Assembly (NCBI GenBank): GCA_902475025.1
Contig: CABRXX010000102.1
Coordinates: 1-5,749, forward strand
From: Merdiplasma sp905207905
GTDB lineage: Bacteria > Bacillota > Clostridia > Lachnospirales > Lachnospiraceae
DNA length: 5,749 nt
Reading direction: 5' to 3'
Each line of letters begins with the position of its first letter. Position 1 is the first letter of the stretch. The notes under the pieces are model-generated. The model was given only the letters and a program-made list of their open reading frames with translations, had not been told where the DNA came from and did not search any database. Positions 5,422-5,749 of the stretch are shown one piece after another. Made by a program: the position numbers and the translations under genes.

Positions 5422-5749
5422 TGCGTCTTTATCTCTTCTATAGAATCTTTCAATTCACGCATTTTTGTCACAATTTCAAAGTTTTCACCATTTAATTTCC
5501 AAATATCAATTGAGCTAATTGTTGTTGCCAACTCTTTCTCCACTTTAATCAATGTATTATAAATTTGTATTTTTAATGTATCCTTTACTTCATCATCATT
5601 GGGTTTCTTTTTATTTACGGCCACCTTCATATCCTTTGCGAATAAACCGCGCTCAACTCTTACAATCTCCTTTGTATCAACTAACTGAGACACAGCTCCA
5701 GATATTTGGCCACGCGTAACATCTTTCCCACTATTTGCTACTATATACT
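5412..5749 (-). CDS. C-terminal part of a winged-helix / coiled-coil protein (5' truncated)
   Basis: The frame is open from the window's right edge (first full codon ends at 5747) to a TAA at 5414-5412, giving 111 residues of a longer protein. The first visible part, GKDVTRGQISGAVSQLV followed by KEIVRVERGLFAKD, looks like the recognition helix and wing of a winged-helix DNA-binding domain. A lysine-rich linker (NKKKPNDDE) follows, then a long charged helix typical of a coiled coil to the end. A GTG at 5693 could serve as an internal start, but that would cut the winged helix, so continuation beyond the window is more likely. It is AT-rich and Ile/Lys-rich compared with the TRAP genes. It could be the regulator of the downstream cassette, a restriction- or defence-associated protein, or unrelated. 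The family is not recognised. Confidence 0.6.
   Translation of the reverse strand, partial: YIVANSGKDVTRGQISGAVSQLVDTKEIVRVERGLFAKDMKVAVNKKKPNDDEVKDTLKIQIYNTLIKVEKELATTISSIDIWKLNGENFEIVTKMRELKDSIEEIKTQCK

Overview
The window looks like chromosomal DNA of a low- to mid-GC Firmicute, most likely a Clostridia/Lachnospiraceae gut anaerobe. This rests on strong purine-rich Shine-Dalgarno sites, hairpin-plus-T-tract terminators, a TAXI-type TRAP transporter, and a DUF3791/DUF3990 gene cluster of a kind I associate with such genomes. The genus cannot be fixed from the sequence.

Positions 1-3233 (plus strand) hold the tail of an unrecognised gene, then a two-gene TRAP-TAXI uptake system: a secreted substrate-binding protein (235-1182) and a fused small/large-subunit permease (1275-3233). 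A near-perfect intrinsic terminator sits between the two (1218-1256). It would let most transcripts stop after the binding protein and only a fraction reach the permease. The binding protein has a plain Sec signal peptide and no lipobox cysteine.

Positions 3234-3556 separate convergent genes. They are dominated by a 111-nt sequence (3277-3387) that folds into one long imperfect hairpin and probably acts as a two-way terminator. From 3557 everything reads on the minus strand. A short VOC (glyoxalase/bleomycin-resistance fold) protein starts at a GTG (3557-3919) and has its own good sigma-A promoter (4004-4032).

Positions 4152-5749 are a separate minus-strand unit closed by its own terminator (4152-4201). 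In transcription order it holds: a partial winged-helix/coiled-coil protein cut by the window edge (5412-5749); a possible 48-aa protein (5275-5421); a DUF3791 protein (5020-5259); a DUF3990 protein with ADP-ribosyltransferase-like motifs (4553-5023); and a 73-aa helical protein (4335-4556). The last three are joined by two 4-bp ATGA overlaps, so they are a tightly coupled cassette, plausibly toxin-antitoxin-like. The DNA becomes visibly more AT-rich towards the right end, which fits acquired accessory DNA next to an ordinary transporter locus.

The most notable items are the three-gene DUF3791-DUF3990-73aa cassette with its possible extra upstream partners, the long structured hairpin at 3277-3387, and the terminator inside the TRAP operon.
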